A stretch of 64,000 nt of DNA from JAFKFH01 sp017307375. GTDB taxonomy: Bacteria; Pseudomonadota; Alphaproteobacteria; Ferrovibrionales; Ferrovibrionaceae. The stretch lies in the NCBI GenBank assembly GCA_965229335.1, contig OZ245874.1, positions 6,820,001-6,884,000 on the forward strand. The letters run 5' to 3'. Shown in pieces: positions 17,276 to 26,382 of the stretch; position 1 is the first letter of the stretch; each line of letters starts with the position of its first letter. The notes under the pieces are model-generated. The model saw nothing but the letters and a program-made list of their open reading frames with translations. It searched no databases and had not been told where the DNA came from. The translations under genes were made by a program, and so were the position numbers.

Positions 17276-17995
17276 TCAGAGATAGTTGGCGAGTTCCGCC
17301 CGGATCGCCGCCCGGTCGCCGATCAGCCCGGCAGCCATGCCGCTGGCCATGTCGCCGGGATAGATTTCCTCGGCGCCCTGCTCGACCCCGTCCAGCGCCG
17401 CGTTGGCGACGAAGGCCGGCGGCATCTTGGGCGGCGGATAATCCTTCATCATGTCGGTGTCGGTGACGCCGGGCAGGACCGCCAGCACCGATACGTTCTT
17501 CGCCTTCAGCTCGGCGCGGATGCCGTCGGTCATGCGGTAGGCGGCGGCCTTGGAGGCACATAGCGATCCCATGGCCGGCAGGGTGATCCGCGCCAGCACG
17601 GACAGCACGTTGACGATGGCCCCGCCGCCATGGCCGGCGATGATCGGGGCGAAGGCACGGCACATTGCCAGCGTGCCGAAATAGTTCGTCTCCATCTCGG
17701 CGCGGGCCGCGGCATCGTCGGTCTGGTCGAGGAAGCGCCGGACGCGGTTGATGCCGGCATTGTTGATCAGCAGGCGGACGTCGTTGGCGCCGATCGCGGC
17801 CTCGGCCACCGCGCTCGGGTCGGTGATGTCGAGGGCGATGACCTCGACCGGCCCGGCTGGCGCCTGGTAGCCGGCCGGATCACGCATCGCCGCGTAGATG
17901 CGGCGGGCGCCGCGCGCGGCGAGCGCTGCCACGAATTCCCTGCCGATGCCGCGGTTGGCACCGGTCACCAAAGCGACGCTGTCCTTGATCTGCAT
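17276..17995 (-). CDS. SDR-fold protein with the catalytic tyrosine replaced
   Basis: A 239-residue short-chain dehydrogenase-like protein with TGANRGIG (residues 11-18), NNAG at 78-81, Ser132 and Lys149. The position four before Lys149 and thirteen after Ser132, where the catalytic Tyr belongs, is Leu145 (MGSLCASKAAAY). NAD(P) binding should persist, but classical SDR catalysis is doubtful; it may be a structural or divergent enzyme. ATG at 17995 gives the normal N-terminus, 4 nt after the ABC ATPase stop, so the long in-frame extension to 18040 was not used. Confidence 0.83.
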   Translation of the reverse strand: MQIKDSVALVTGANRGIGREFVAALAARGARRIYAAMRDPAGYQAPAGPVEVIALDITDPSAVAEAAIGANDVRLLINNAGINRVRRFLDQTDDAAARAEMETNYFGTLAMCRAFAPIIAGHGGGAIVNVLSVLARITLPAMGSLCASKAAAYRMTDGIRAELKAKNVSVLAVLPGVTDTDMMKDYPPPKMPPAFVANAALDGVEQGAEEIYPGDMASGMAAGLIGDRAAIRAELANYL

Positions 17996-17999
17996 GACG

Positions 18000-18824
18000 T
18001 CAGGCCTCTTCCATGGCTTCGGGATTGTCGAGCCAGCCATCGTCGATCTCCGGCAACGGGATCGCGCGGATCAGCCGGCGGGTATAGGGGTGCCGGGGAT
18101 TCTCGAAGATTTCGCCGCAGGGCCCGTCCTCGACGATGCGGCCCTGCAGCATCACCGCGACCCGGTCGCACAGGACGCGCACGACCGACAGGTCATGGGC
18201 GATGAACGCCAGCGCCAATCCCATCTCGCGGGCGAGATCGCGCAGCAGGGTCAGGATCTGCGCCTGGGTCGAGACGTCGAGACCCGAGACGATCTCGTCG
18301 GCCAGGATGAATGCCGGCTCGGTCACGATCGCCCGCGCAATGCCGACGCGCTGACGCTGGCCGCCCGAAAGCTGATGCGGATAACGCTCCTCGAACGCCC
18401 GACCGAGGCCGGCACGGGACAGGGCGGTCGTGACCCTGGTCCCGTCGTCGGGGAGGCCGGCCGCGAGCAGCGGCGCGGCCACGATGTCGCGCACGCGCCG
18501 GCGCGGGTTGAGGCTGGACAGCGGGTTCTGGAAGATCATCTGCATCCGCGGCCGCAATGGCCGCAGCACCCCTTCGCCGCAGGACGTGATGTCCTGCCCG
18601 GCAAAGGTGAGCGTGCCGGCGGTGGGCTGGAGGAGGCGGATCAGCACGCGGCCGAGTGTCGTCTTGCCCGAGCCGGACTCGCCGACGATGCCGACCGCCT
18701 CGCCGGCGGCGACCTGGAAATCGACACCCCTGAGGATCTCGATCGGCGGTGCCGGCCGGAACAGCGTGCCCGGCCGGCCGCGATCCGGCAGCGACAGGCG
18801 GATGCCGCGGGCGTCGATCAGCAT
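18000..18824 (-). CDS. Oligopeptide-type ABC ATPase (DppF/OppF-like)
   Basis: A 274-residue ATPase with GESGSGKTT, LSGGQRQR and FILADEIVSG, and the C-terminal oligopeptide-family RRLIRAIPLPE. It overlaps the partner ATPase by 7 nt. Together they energise the two permeases that follow upstream. Family substrates include dipeptides, nickel and plant-derived glycosides or aromatic conjugates, so the name dpp would be premature. Confidence 0.9.
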   Translation of the reverse strand: MLIDARGIRLSLPDRGRPGTLFRPAPPIEILRGVDFQVAAGEAVGIVGESGSGKTTLGRVLIRLLQPTAGTLTFAGQDITSCGEGVLRPLRPRMQMIFQNPLSSLNPRRRVRDIVAAPLLAAGLPDDGTRVTTALSRAGLGRAFEERYPHQLSGGQRQRVGIARAIVTEPAFILADEIVSGLDVSTQAQILTLLRDLAREMGLALAFIAHDLSVVRVLCDRVAVMLQGRIVEDGPCGEIFENPRHPYTRRLIRAIPLPEIDDGWLDNPEAMEEA

Positions 18825-19684
18825 GGCCGCCCCGCGTCGAACGCCTGCGCCGCCGCGGCGATGTCGGCCAGCACCGCCGCCGGCACGGGCGCCAGCGCCT
18901 CGACCGGCCGGTCATAACGGGGTGTCGCGGCAAACAGGGCCCGGGTGAACGCGTGACCCGGCGCCGCCATGATGTCGGCGACCGCGCCCTGTTCCAGCAC
19001 CATGCCCTCGTGCATCACCGACATCCGTCCGCAGACCTTGGCGACGACACCGAGGTCGTGGGTGACGAACAGGATGGCGGTCCCGTGGCGGCGCTGCAAG
19101 CCGCGGATCATCACCAGGATCTGCTGCTGGACGGTGACGTCGAGCGCCGTGGTCGGTTCGTCGGCAATGATCAGGCGCGGTTCGCAGGCAAAGGAGATCG
19201 CGATCAGCACCCGCTGGCGCATGCCCCCGGACAGCTCGTGCGGGTAGCGCCGCAAGACGGCCTCGGGATCGCGGATGCGCACTTCATTGAGCAGCATCAA
19301 GGCGCGGTCGCGCGCGGCCCTGGCGGAGAGGCCGAGGTGAAGCCGCATGACGTCGGTCATCTGCGCCTCGATCCGGCGCGATGGATTGAGGGCCGACAGC
19401 GGATCCTGCGGAATCAGCGCGATGTCGCGGCCGAGCAGCCGGCGATAGCCGCGTTCGTCCAGCCCGACGAGATCGCGGCCCTGGAAGCGGATCGCGCCCG
19501 CGGTCAGCCGGACCGCCGCAGGCAGGATGCCCAGCACGGCACGGGCGACCATCGACTTGCCCGCGCCGCTCATGCCGACCAGCCCGTGCACCTCGCCCTC
19601 GCCGATGACGAGCGAGACGTCGCGCAGCACCGGCCGGCCACCGTGCAGCGCAGCGCTGAGGCCTGCGATATCGAGCACTGTCAC
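18818..19684 (-). CDS. Oligopeptide-type ABC ATPase (DppD/OppD-like)
   Basis: A 288-residue ATPase with GMSGAGKS, ELSGGMRQR and LIIADEPTTALDV, and the DppD-specific tail GHAFTRALFAATP. Translation starts at GTG 19684, overlapping the stop of the permease gene (GTGA), so stoichiometric coupling is likely. Confidence 0.9.
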   Translation of the reverse strand: MTVLDIAGLSAALHGGRPVLRDVSLVIGEGEVHGLVGMSGAGKSMVARAVLGILPAAVRLTAGAIRFQGRDLVGLDERGYRRLLGRDIALIPQDPLSALNPSRRIEAQMTDVMRLHLGLSARAARDRALMLLNEVRIRDPEAVLRRYPHELSGGMRQRVLIAISFACEPRLIIADEPTTALDVTVQQQILVMIRGLQRRHGTAILFVTHDLGVVAKVCGRMSVMHEGMVLEQGAVADIMAAPGHAFTRALFAATPRYDRPVEALAPVPAAVLADIAAAAQAFDAGRPC

Positions 19685-20496
19685 CGCAGCACCGGGTCTA
19701 GCTCGGCCTTCAATCCGTCGCCGAGCAGGTTGAGGCCGAGCACCAGCGCCAGCAGCGCCGCCATCGGCAGGGCGATGATCCAGGGTGCCTGATAGATCAC
19801 CTGCCGCCCCTCGGCGATCATGCCGCCCCAGGTCGGCACGTCGGACGACAGCGACAGGCCGACGAATGACAGGATCGCCTCGACGATCACGGCAATGCCC
19901 ATCTCCAGGGTGAGCAGCACGACGAACAGCGGCAGCACGTTGGGCAGGATTTCGCGCAGCAGGATCGCCCCGGGCTTCAATCCGCCGACGACGGCGGCAT
20001 CGACATAGTCCATGTGCCGCTGCTTGAGGGTTTCGGCCCGCATCACCCGGGCGAACCGCGTCCAGTCGATGACGACGATGGCAACGATGACCGAATGCAG
20101 GCCGGTGCCGAGCAGTGCGACGAGGATCACGGAGAGCAGCACCGGGGGAAACGACGACCAGATGTCGACGGCGCGCGAGATCAGCATGTCGGGCCAGCCG
20201 CCGAGATAGCCGGCCGCGAGACCCAGGGCCGTGCCGAGCAGGGCGGTGAGAATGCCGGCGACGAGCGCCACGGCCAGCGCCACCCGCGCGCCATGGATCA
20301 GCCGCGAGAGAATGTCGCGGCCGAGGCTGTCGGTGCCCAGCAGATGCTGCGCCGAGGGGGCCTCGAGCTGCAGCATCAGATCCTGCTCCAGCGGATCGGC
20401 CGGGCTGAACCAGCCGGCGCCGAGCGCCGCGACGACGAAGACCAGCACGACGAAGCCGCCGAGCGCGACACGCCAGTTGGCGAGCAGCCGGAACAT
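19681..20496 (-). CDS. Oligopeptide-type ABC permease (DppC-like)
   Basis: A membrane protein of about 270 residues with an N-terminal anchoring helix, then GTDSLGRDILSRLIHGAR, the hallmark of DppC/OppC, and five further helices. The coupling loop is near MDYVDAAVVGGLKPGAILLR. ATG 20496 has AGGG at good spacing and lies just beyond the preceding stop; ATG 20511 is the alternative and would overlap dppB. Confidence 0.88.
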   Translation of the reverse strand: MFRLLANWRVALGGFVVLVFVVAALGAGWFSPADPLEQDLMLQLEAPSAQHLLGTDSLGRDILSRLIHGARVALAVALVAGILTALLGTALGLAAGYLGGWPDMLISRAVDIWSSFPPVLLSVILVALLGTGLHSVIVAIVVIDWTRFARVMRAETLKQRHMDYVDAAVVGGLKPGAILLREILPNVLPLFVVLLTLEMGIAVIVEAILSFVGLSLSSDVPTWGGMIAEGRQVIYQAPWIIALPMAALLALVLGLNLLGDGLKAELDPVLR

Positions 20497-20503
20497 GCCC
20501 GCC

Positions 20504-21511
20504 CTAACCATGGCGCAGCTTGGGATTGAGGGCGGCATAGACGAGGTCGAGCCCCAGGTTGATGAAGATGAACATCAGCGCGAAGACCAGGATGAGTCCC
20601 TGGATCAGCGGCAGGTCGCGGTTGATCACCGCGTCGATGGCCAGGTTGCCGATGCCGGGGAACGAGAAGATCTTCTCGATCAGCACGGTGCCGCCGACCA
20701 GGAAGGTGAACTGCACGCCGGTGAGACTGACGGCGGGGATGGCGGCATTGCGCAACGCCTCGCCGAGGATGATGCGCCAGCGGGAAAAGCCCTTGACCCG
20801 GGCGAGCATCACGTAGTCCTGCAGCATCTCCTCGGCCAGCGACGATTTCAGCACCCGGCCGATCATCGCGGCCAATGGCAGCGCGAGCGCCAGCGCCGGC
20901 AGCAGCAGATGGGCAACGAGATCGCCGGCGACGGCGAGGCGGCCGCGCAACAACGCCTCGACGAGATAGAAGCGCGTGACAAAACCGGGATCGACCGAGG
21001 GATCGAGCCGGCCCGAAATCGGCAGCAACGGGGCCAGCACGCCGAAGACCAGCATCAGCAGCAGCGCCCAGATGAAGTCGGGCACCGACAGCGCGAAGCC
21101 GGTGGCCGCGTCGGTCGCGGCCTCGCCGAGACGACCGCGATGACGCACGCCGAACACGGCAAGCGCCGTGCCGAGGGCGATCGCGATGACCGTGGCGAAC
21201 ACCGCCAGTTCCAGCGTCGCCGGCAGCCGCGCCAGCACCAGCGACATGACCGACTGGCGCAGCGAGATCGACGTGCCGAAATCGCCGGCGAGCGCCCGGC
21301 CCGCCCAGATCGCGAACTGTTCCGGGATCGAGCGGTCGAGGCCATAGAGGCCGCGCAGCCGGGCGATGTCGTCGGGCGACGCGCCGGGGGCGATCATCAT
21401 GGCGATCGGATCCCCCGGCACCACGCGGACCAGGACGAAGACGAGCACGGCCACGCCGACGAGCGTGGGCAGCGCCTGCAGCAGACGCGACAGAACCTGA
21501 CGAACGATCAT
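20504..21511 (-). CDS. Oligopeptide-type ABC permease (DppB-like)
   Basis: A 335-residue inner-membrane protein beginning with the DppB pattern RLLQALPTLVGVAVLVFVL and VPGDPIAMM. The six helices and the EAA loop (DYVMLARVKGFSRWRIILGE) are complete. It lies 12 nt downstream of the binding protein in the same operon. Confidence 0.9.
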   Translation of the reverse strand: MIVRQVLSRLLQALPTLVGVAVLVFVLVRVVPGDPIAMMIAPGASPDDIARLRGLYGLDRSIPEQFAIWAGRALAGDFGTSISLRQSVMSLVLARLPATLELAVFATVIAIALGTALAVFGVRHRGRLGEAATDAATGFALSVPDFIWALLLMLVFGVLAPLLPISGRLDPSVDPGFVTRFYLVEALLRGRLAVAGDLVAHLLLPALALALPLAAMIGRVLKSSLAEEMLQDYVMLARVKGFSRWRIILGEALRNAAIPAVSLTGVQFTFLVGGTVLIEKIFSFPGIGNLAIDAVINRDLPLIQGLILVFALMFIFINLGLDLVYAALNPKLRHG

Positions 21512-21523
21512 GACGGCCGGCGA

Positions 21524-23053
21524 TCAGGCCGTCTTGATCGCCTGCGGTTGCAGCGAGCCCGAGACATAGGGCGTCACCGTCAGCGTATCCCTGAACACGA
21601 TCGGCTGGACATATTGCAGCAGCGGGATGACCAGCCCGTTCTCGGCGATGTAGCGGTCGACCGCCTTGTAGCCGGCGATCCGCTTGGCCTCGTCCTTCTC
21701 GTCCCAGAGCGGGGCGATCCGTTCGACCGTGTCCTGCCCTTTCCAGGCGCAGTGCGGCGACGGGCCGAACATCGCATGGCCGGTCGAGGTCGAGGGATCG
21801 CCGATCGCGTTGCCCCAGTTGTAGAAGGCCGCCGGTGCCAGCTTGTGGGCGGCGCGCAGTTCGTAGTGCTTGGCGATCTCGTAGACCTCGATGTCGGCCT
21901 CGATGCCGATGCGCCGCCACATGCCGACGATGGCCTGGACCATCTCGTAGTCCTTCGGCTTGAAACCGCGCGTGGTCTGGATCTTGAACTTGACCGGCTT
22001 GTCCTTCGAGAAACCGGCTTCCTTCAGCATCGCTTCGGCCTTGGCGGGGTCGTAGGGCACCTTGATCGAGGCGTCGTAGGCTTCGTATTCAGGGGTCTGC
22101 AACGTGTCGAGCGGCACGCCATAACCACGCAGCAGGCGATCGACCAGAGCCTTCTTGTCGATCGAGGTGGCGGCGGCCAGGCGCACGCGCTTGTCCAGCA
22201 TCGGGTCGACGTCGGTGATGAAGATCATGCCGATGTCGGAGACCGGCGTCGCCACGCCCTTCAGCCCCTTCTTGGCCTTCAGGCGGTCGTATTCCTCATA
22301 GGGGATTTCGAGGGTGACGTCGGCCGCGCCGCTTTCGATCTCGGCCACCCTGGCCGAAGCATCGGTGACGAACTTGAAGATGACGGTATCGATCGCCGGC
22401 TTGCCCCCCCAGTAGTTCGGGTTGGCCTTGAGCCGCAGGAACGCATTGCGCTCGAACTGATCGACCATGTAGGGGCCGGTGCCGATCGGCTTCTGCTCGA
22501 AGCCCTCCGCCCCGACCTTCGTGTAATACGCCTTCGGCAACACGTAGCCGGTCAGGAAGGCCATCCACTTGAACAGCGCCGGCTCGAACTCCTTGACGTC
22601 GGCGGTGACCCGCTGGCCGTCGATGGCGAAGTTGCCGATCTTGGCCCAGACGAACTGGATCGGATTGCCGGTCTCGACCTTGCCCGCGCGTTCGAGCGAC
22701 CAGACGACATCCTCTGGCGTGAACGGCGAGCCGTCATGCCAGGTCACGCCCTTGCGGACATCGAGGAAGATCTTGGTCTTGTCGTCGTTCCAACCCCATT
22801 TCTCGATCAGGCCGCCGGTGAACGACAGATCCGGCTTCTGGCCGATGTACTGGTCGAACACGCTCTGATACAGCGCCTGGATCGTCGGGTTGACCGCCGA
22901 CGGACCAACCGTCGGGTCCCAGGACGGCAGATTGACGTTGAAGGCGATGGTGAGCGGCCGGCCCTGTGCCGCCGCCGAACCCAAACCGCCGAACGAACCT
23001 GCCGCCGTCAAGGCAAGCCCGCCGACTACCAGACCTCTGCGTGTCAGTTGCAT
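21524..23053 (-). CDS. Oligopeptide-type substrate-binding protein (SBP family 5)
   Basis: A 509-residue periplasmic protein with a twin-arginine signal (LTRRGLVVGG, cleavage near SAAAQG). The mature domain has the family 5 landmarks FNVNLPSWDPT, VRKGVTWHDGSPFTPEDVVWSLERA and PIGTGPYMV. It is the first gene of the minus-strand operon and divergent from a MarR-like regulator. The two accessory enzymes at the operon's end suggest a non-peptide ligand such as an ester or lactone; this is inference. Confidence 0.9.
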   Translation of the reverse strand: MQLTRRGLVVGGLALTAAGSFGGLGSAAAQGRPLTIAFNVNLPSWDPTVGPSAVNPTIQALYQSVFDQYIGQKPDLSFTGGLIEKWGWNDDKTKIFLDVRKGVTWHDGSPFTPEDVVWSLERAGKVETGNPIQFVWAKIGNFAIDGQRVTADVKEFEPALFKWMAFLTGYVLPKAYYTKVGAEGFEQKPIGTGPYMVDQFERNAFLRLKANPNYWGGKPAIDTVIFKFVTDASARVAEIESGAADVTLEIPYEEYDRLKAKKGLKGVATPVSDIGMIFITDVDPMLDKRVRLAAATSIDKKALVDRLLRGYGVPLDTLQTPEYEAYDASIKVPYDPAKAEAMLKEAGFSKDKPVKFKIQTTRGFKPKDYEMVQAIVGMWRRIGIEADIEVYEIAKHYELRAAHKLAPAAFYNWGNAIGDPSTSTGHAMFGPSPHCAWKGQDTVERIAPLWDEKDEAKRIAGYKAVDRYIAENGLVIPLLQYVQPIVFRDTLTVTPYVSGSLQPQAIKTA

Positions 23054-23107
23054 GTCGCGCCCCTGTTATGTCGTTTTCTGAGGGAAAGCGTAGCGCCAAG
23101 TTTTCAA

Positions 23108-23138
23108 GAATTTCAAATAGAATTTTTATTTGAAATTC
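23108..23138. promoter_or_regulatory. Perfect 12-bp inverted repeat in the divergent promoter
   Basis: GAATTTCAAATA at 23108-23119 and TATTTGAAATTC at 23127-23138 are exact complements around a 7-nt spacer. The region is strongly A+T-rich in otherwise G+C-rich DNA and lies between the binding-protein gene and the regulator gene. It is an operator candidate for the MarR-like protein at 23173, able to control both directions. Confidence 0.7.
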
Positions 23139-23172
23139 GCTATTACGGTACCAGGGAGCTGAACGGAGACCT

Positions 23173-23688
23173 ATGACCAAGCAGGTAGCCCATCTGTCGC
23201 AGAGCGACGACGAAGCCGCGCTGACGACCCTGGAACTGACGCTCGAGCGGATGCTGCACGGCTATCACCGCTGGAAGGCGGCCTGCCTGGACACGGTCGG
23301 CGACTACCAGCTGGGCGGCGACGACATCACCATCCTGAACACGGTGCGGATGGACGATCGCCCCTGCAAACTGGTCGACATTGCCGGTTTCCTGAACCGC
23401 ACCGACATCTCCAACCTGCAATATGCCGCCCGCAAGCTGGTGGCGGCCGGGCTGATCGAGAAGGTAAACGGCTCGTCGCGCAAGGATACGATGTATCAGG
23501 TGACACCGCTGGGTCGCGAGGTCACCGACCGCTATGCCGAGACGCGGCGAAGGCTGATGGTCAGCCGCACCGCGCAGGGGCTGTCGGCGGACGCGATCAC
23601 CGCCGCCGGCGACCTGGCGCAGGTCCTTACCGGATATTACGAAGCTGCGGCGGGGGTTGCCCGTACTGAAAAGTTCGGCGGCAAGTAG
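23173..23688 (+). CDS. MarR-like winged-helix regulator
   Basis: A 171-residue dimeric-type winged-helix protein. Residues 35-130 include GDDITILNTVRMDDRPCKLVDIAGFLNRTDISNLQYAARKLVAAGLIEK, followed by the wing SSRKDTMYQVTPLGREV. The start ATG at 23173 is preceded by GGGAGC/GGAGACC. It diverges from the importer operon, with a strong palindrome between, so autorepression and ligand-relieved repression of the importer are likely. Confidence 0.85.
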   Translation: MTKQVAHLSQSDDEAALTTLELTLERMLHGYHRWKAACLDTVGDYQLGGDDITILNTVRMDDRPCKLVDIAGFLNRTDISNLQYAARKLVAAGLIEKVNGSSRKDTMYQVTPLGREVTDRYAETRRRLMVSRTAQGLSADAITAAGDLAQVLTGYYEAAAGVARTEKFGGK

Positions 23689-23718
23689 CACCGCGCCGCA
23701 CAGGCGCCTCCGGACGGG

Positions 23719-25053
23719 TCAGCTGCCGTAGCGCCGATTGAGCTCGCGATAGAGGGCGTAGGCGTCCTCGGCACCGGACATCAGTTCGATCAGGCGGGTT
23801 GCGTGCCCGATTTCGGCCACCATCGCCTCGCGCCGCTCGTCGGCACTGCCTTCGGCGGTCCTGGCCCGCCGGCCGACACCTTCCAGCAGGGCGCTGCGGA
23901 TCCTGCCCGTCGCATCGTCGAGCGCGTCGGTCAGGCCGAGATCGTCGGAAATCTGGCGACAGGTGCGCAATGCCTTCGCGCGCTGCTCGGCCTCGGCCGG
24001 CTGGCCGTCGGCGGTGACCACGGCAATGGCGTCGTTCAGCACGACGTCGTCGACCATGTCGCGCAGCCGGCCGCGCGCGGCGGCGACGACACCCTTCATG
24101 CTCTGCGCTGCGGCCGGGCCGACAGCGGTATCGAAGCGCCGCGCCTCGTCGAGGAAGCGGCGTCCGAGCCGCGCGACCGCCCGGTCGGTGAGGGGCGCGC
24201 CGCTGGAGATATCCTCGGCCATGCGCTCGAGCGAGCCGGCAAGCAATCGATGCGTGAATGCCATCAGCGTCGGCGCACTCGCCAGGCCGCTGGCCAGCGC
24301 CTCGCGCCCCTGCACCAGCCTGAGCACCTCGTAGGATTGCTCGAGCCGCGGCAGCACCAGCATCACGATATGCGCCAGCGCGGGCGTCCCGCGCTCGGCG
24401 GCCGCGTCGAGGCGGGCGCCGACGCCCGCGACCTGGGCGTCGGCGAGCTTGCCGACCGGCACCGGCGACAGCAGATCGTCGACGACCACGGCATCTTCCC
24501 AGGCGACCATCAGCCCGACGATGTCCTCGAACTCCTCGTAGAGCGCATCGGACCCCAGCTGCTCGACGACCGCCGCCCGCTCGGCCCGGTCCGACCGGCA
24601 ACGGTCGCGAATCCGCACCAGCGTCTTGCTGGCGGCCGGCCAGATCACCGCGCCGGCGGCGATCGTGCGGGCGCGCTCATGCGCGCCGGACGCGTCGGCA
24701 CAAGCCTGCCGCCACTCCGCCTCGACGCCCCCCTGCAAATGCGCCTGCAACAGGCTCCAGACCGGCCGAATGGTCGCACGGCTGATGCGGCCGATGATCC
24801 GCTGCTGGATCCGGTTGCCCGCCAGCAGCTGTTCGAAAGGCCAGCAGAACACGCGCAGCGGCGTGGTCACCCGGTCGGGACGCTCGATCTGCAATCGCGG
24901 GCGGATGAGATCGAGGGCTGCATCGGCGACCTTGGCGCCGGCTGCCTGTTCACGGCTTGTCTCGAGCAGCCGTGCAAGCCTCTCGACCTTCTCCCGCTGC
25001 AGCGTGAACAGCTTCTCGGAGATTTCGCTCAGCTCGGCAGCGATGTCCGTCAT
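23719..25053 (-). CDS. Protein of unknown function, mostly helical
   Basis: A 444-residue soluble protein with no recognised domain. The first 40 residues are an amphipathic coil (SEISEKLFTLQREKVERLARLLETSREQ in part); the rest is rich in Ala, Arg and Leu helices, with conserved-looking FCWPFEQLLAGNRIQQRIIGR near residue 70 and YEEFEDIVGLMVAWEDAVVVDDLLS near 190. There is no signal peptide or membrane helix. Its start overlaps the stop of the next upstream gene by 4 nt, so the two are coupled. It is divergent in operon terms from the pseudo-receiver gene at 26383. Confidence 0.75.
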   Translation of the reverse strand: MTDIAAELSEISEKLFTLQREKVERLARLLETSREQAAGAKVADAALDLIRPRLQIERPDRVTTPLRVFCWPFEQLLAGNRIQQRIIGRISRATIRPVWSLLQAHLQGGVEAEWRQACADASGAHERARTIAAGAVIWPAASKTLVRIRDRCRSDRAERAAVVEQLGSDALYEEFEDIVGLMVAWEDAVVVDDLLSPVPVGKLADAQVAGVGARLDAAAERGTPALAHIVMLVLPRLEQSYEVLRLVQGREALASGLASAPTLMAFTHRLLAGSLERMAEDISSGAPLTDRAVARLGRRFLDEARRFDTAVGPAAAQSMKGVVAAARGRLRDMVDDVVLNDAIAVVTADGQPAEAEQRAKALRTCRQISDDLGLTDALDDATGRIRSALLEGVGRRARTAEGSADERREAMVAEIGHATRLIELMSGAEDAYALYRELNRRYGS

Positions 25054-26168
25054 ACCGCGGACCTCTTGTATCGTTCCAGACGCTCGATGATGTCGTCATC
25101 GAGGGCGTCGGTCTGCCAGCCGTGAAGAACGCGCACACGCCGCTTGGTCGAGATATCCGCCGCCGCCCGCTTCGCCGCACCCGAGATTTCGGCCTCGGGC
25201 AACAGCGGCAGGAGCCGGAAGATATCGGCGACCGCCGAACGCTGCGCCGACCGCTCCTGGCCGGAAACCGCATCGTCCCACATTACCAGGATGAATTCCC
25301 AGCCGTCGAGTGTCCAACTAATCCGATCCACAGTATCCGATAGAGTCAACCGTGCCGCGGTCCAGTTGCGCAGGACGCCGAGCGGTTTGGCCTGCAGCCG
25401 GTCGAGTTCGGCGAGGGCGGTGTCCGCCACCGATGCGGTGAGCCGGGCGAGATCGCCGGCAAAGCGGGCCATGTAGGCCGAATCCTCGTGTTCGGCCTTG
25501 CCCCATTCGGTGATGGCGCCGGCAAAATCGACGATGCGGCGATTGAGGCGGCGGAAGCGCGCCGCCACCGGCGCACGCGCCAGCCCCGCCGGGGCCAGGA
25601 TCTCGCCCCAGCGCTCGATCGCATCGTAGGTGCTGGCGCCGTCGAGTCCCACCATGGTGGCGATGGTATCGATGGCCGCCTTGACCCGCTGCTGGCCAGC
25701 GGGCGTCACCAGGTCGGGCAGGTCGAGCGACAGGCCGCTCTTGGCAGCTTCCAGGCAGGTAAGGATCAGGAAGAAAGTCGTAAGCAGTCGATCGCCGTCG
25801 GCCTCCTGAATGATCCGGGTCGCAGCCTCGGCGCCTTCCGGACCGGCGAGTCCCTGACGGGCGACGTAAAGCGCGGCCGTCCGCACCTTGTCGGGCGTCG
25901 CCGCCTGCCGCCGCTCGATCTCGTCGCGCAGAACCCGGTCGTGCAGGGTCATTCCGGGAAACACGTTGAGCAGTTCGGCCCAGCGGATGATGTAGGAGCC
26001 CTTCATCCCGCCCAGGGCCGGAACCGCCAGCTCGAGCTGCTGGCGATAGTCTTCCCGCACCCGCCCCTGCGCGATCGACGGGCTGGTGAAGGGTACCGCA
26101 GCGCCGCGCTCCGCAAAGCGCTGAGGCAGGAATTCCCGCGCTGCCACCGACGGCATCGAAGACGACAT
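25050..26168 (-). CDS. Protein of unknown function, coupled to its neighbour
   Basis: The 372-residue soluble protein has no recognised domain. Landmarks are LGGMKGSYIIRWAELLNVFPGMTLHDRVLRDE near residue 50 (in part), AYMARFAGDLARLTASVADTAL, and a Trp-rich stretch WTLDGWEFILVMWDDAV near 290. ATG 26168 has GGAG at longer spacing; GTG 26180 is possible. It precedes the 444-residue unknown gene with an ATGA overlap. The two proteins likely act together, perhaps with the signalling protein encoded divergently. Confidence 0.75.
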   Translation of the reverse strand: MSSSMPSVAAREFLPQRFAERGAAVPFTSPSIAQGRVREDYRQQLELAVPALGGMKGSYIIRWAELLNVFPGMTLHDRVLRDEIERRQAATPDKVRTAALYVARQGLAGPEGAEAATRIIQEADGDRLLTTFFLILTCLEAAKSGLSLDLPDLVTPAGQQRVKAAIDTIATMVGLDGASTYDAIERWGEILAPAGLARAPVAARFRRLNRRIVDFAGAITEWGKAEHEDSAYMARFAGDLARLTASVADTALAELDRLQAKPLGVLRNWTAARLTLSDTVDRISWTLDGWEFILVMWDDAVSGQERSAQRSAVADIFRLLPLLPEAEISGAAKRAAADISTKRRVRVLHGWQTDALDDDIIERLERYKRSAV

Positions 26169-26180
26169 GAGCCCAACCAC

Positions 26181-26382
26181 TCCATCGTGTACCGCGCGTG
26201 TGAGCCCGCGCTTAAAATTGATCTTTAGTCCAAATTACTGACGATTTTCCTAGTCGCCGACAGCAGCATAGACGTAGCCGTACTAAGGTTCCATTATCGA
26301 TCGAAGCAACGATACATCAAATTTTTAGCTTTCATCCGACGTCATCTTGGACGCCGACTTAATACCCTGGGGCATGTAGCGC
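26181..26382. promoter_or_regulatory. A+T-rich divergent intergenic region
   Basis: About 200 nt separate the unknown gene pair from the pseudo-receiver gene. The stretch is clearly richer in A+T than its flanks and should hold the two divergent promoters. I see no clear long palindrome and no small gene with a ribosome-binding site. Confidence 0.4.

Noticed and set aside
16009..23053. True dipeptide transport operon
   Set aside because: The accessory hydrolase and SDR point to another substrate, and the importer family is broad.
20231..23176. A 981-codon open frame on the plus strand
   Set aside because: It lies entirely antisense to well-conserved ABC transporter genes and has the Arg/Asp/His/Gln-rich composition of a G+C-rich shadow frame.
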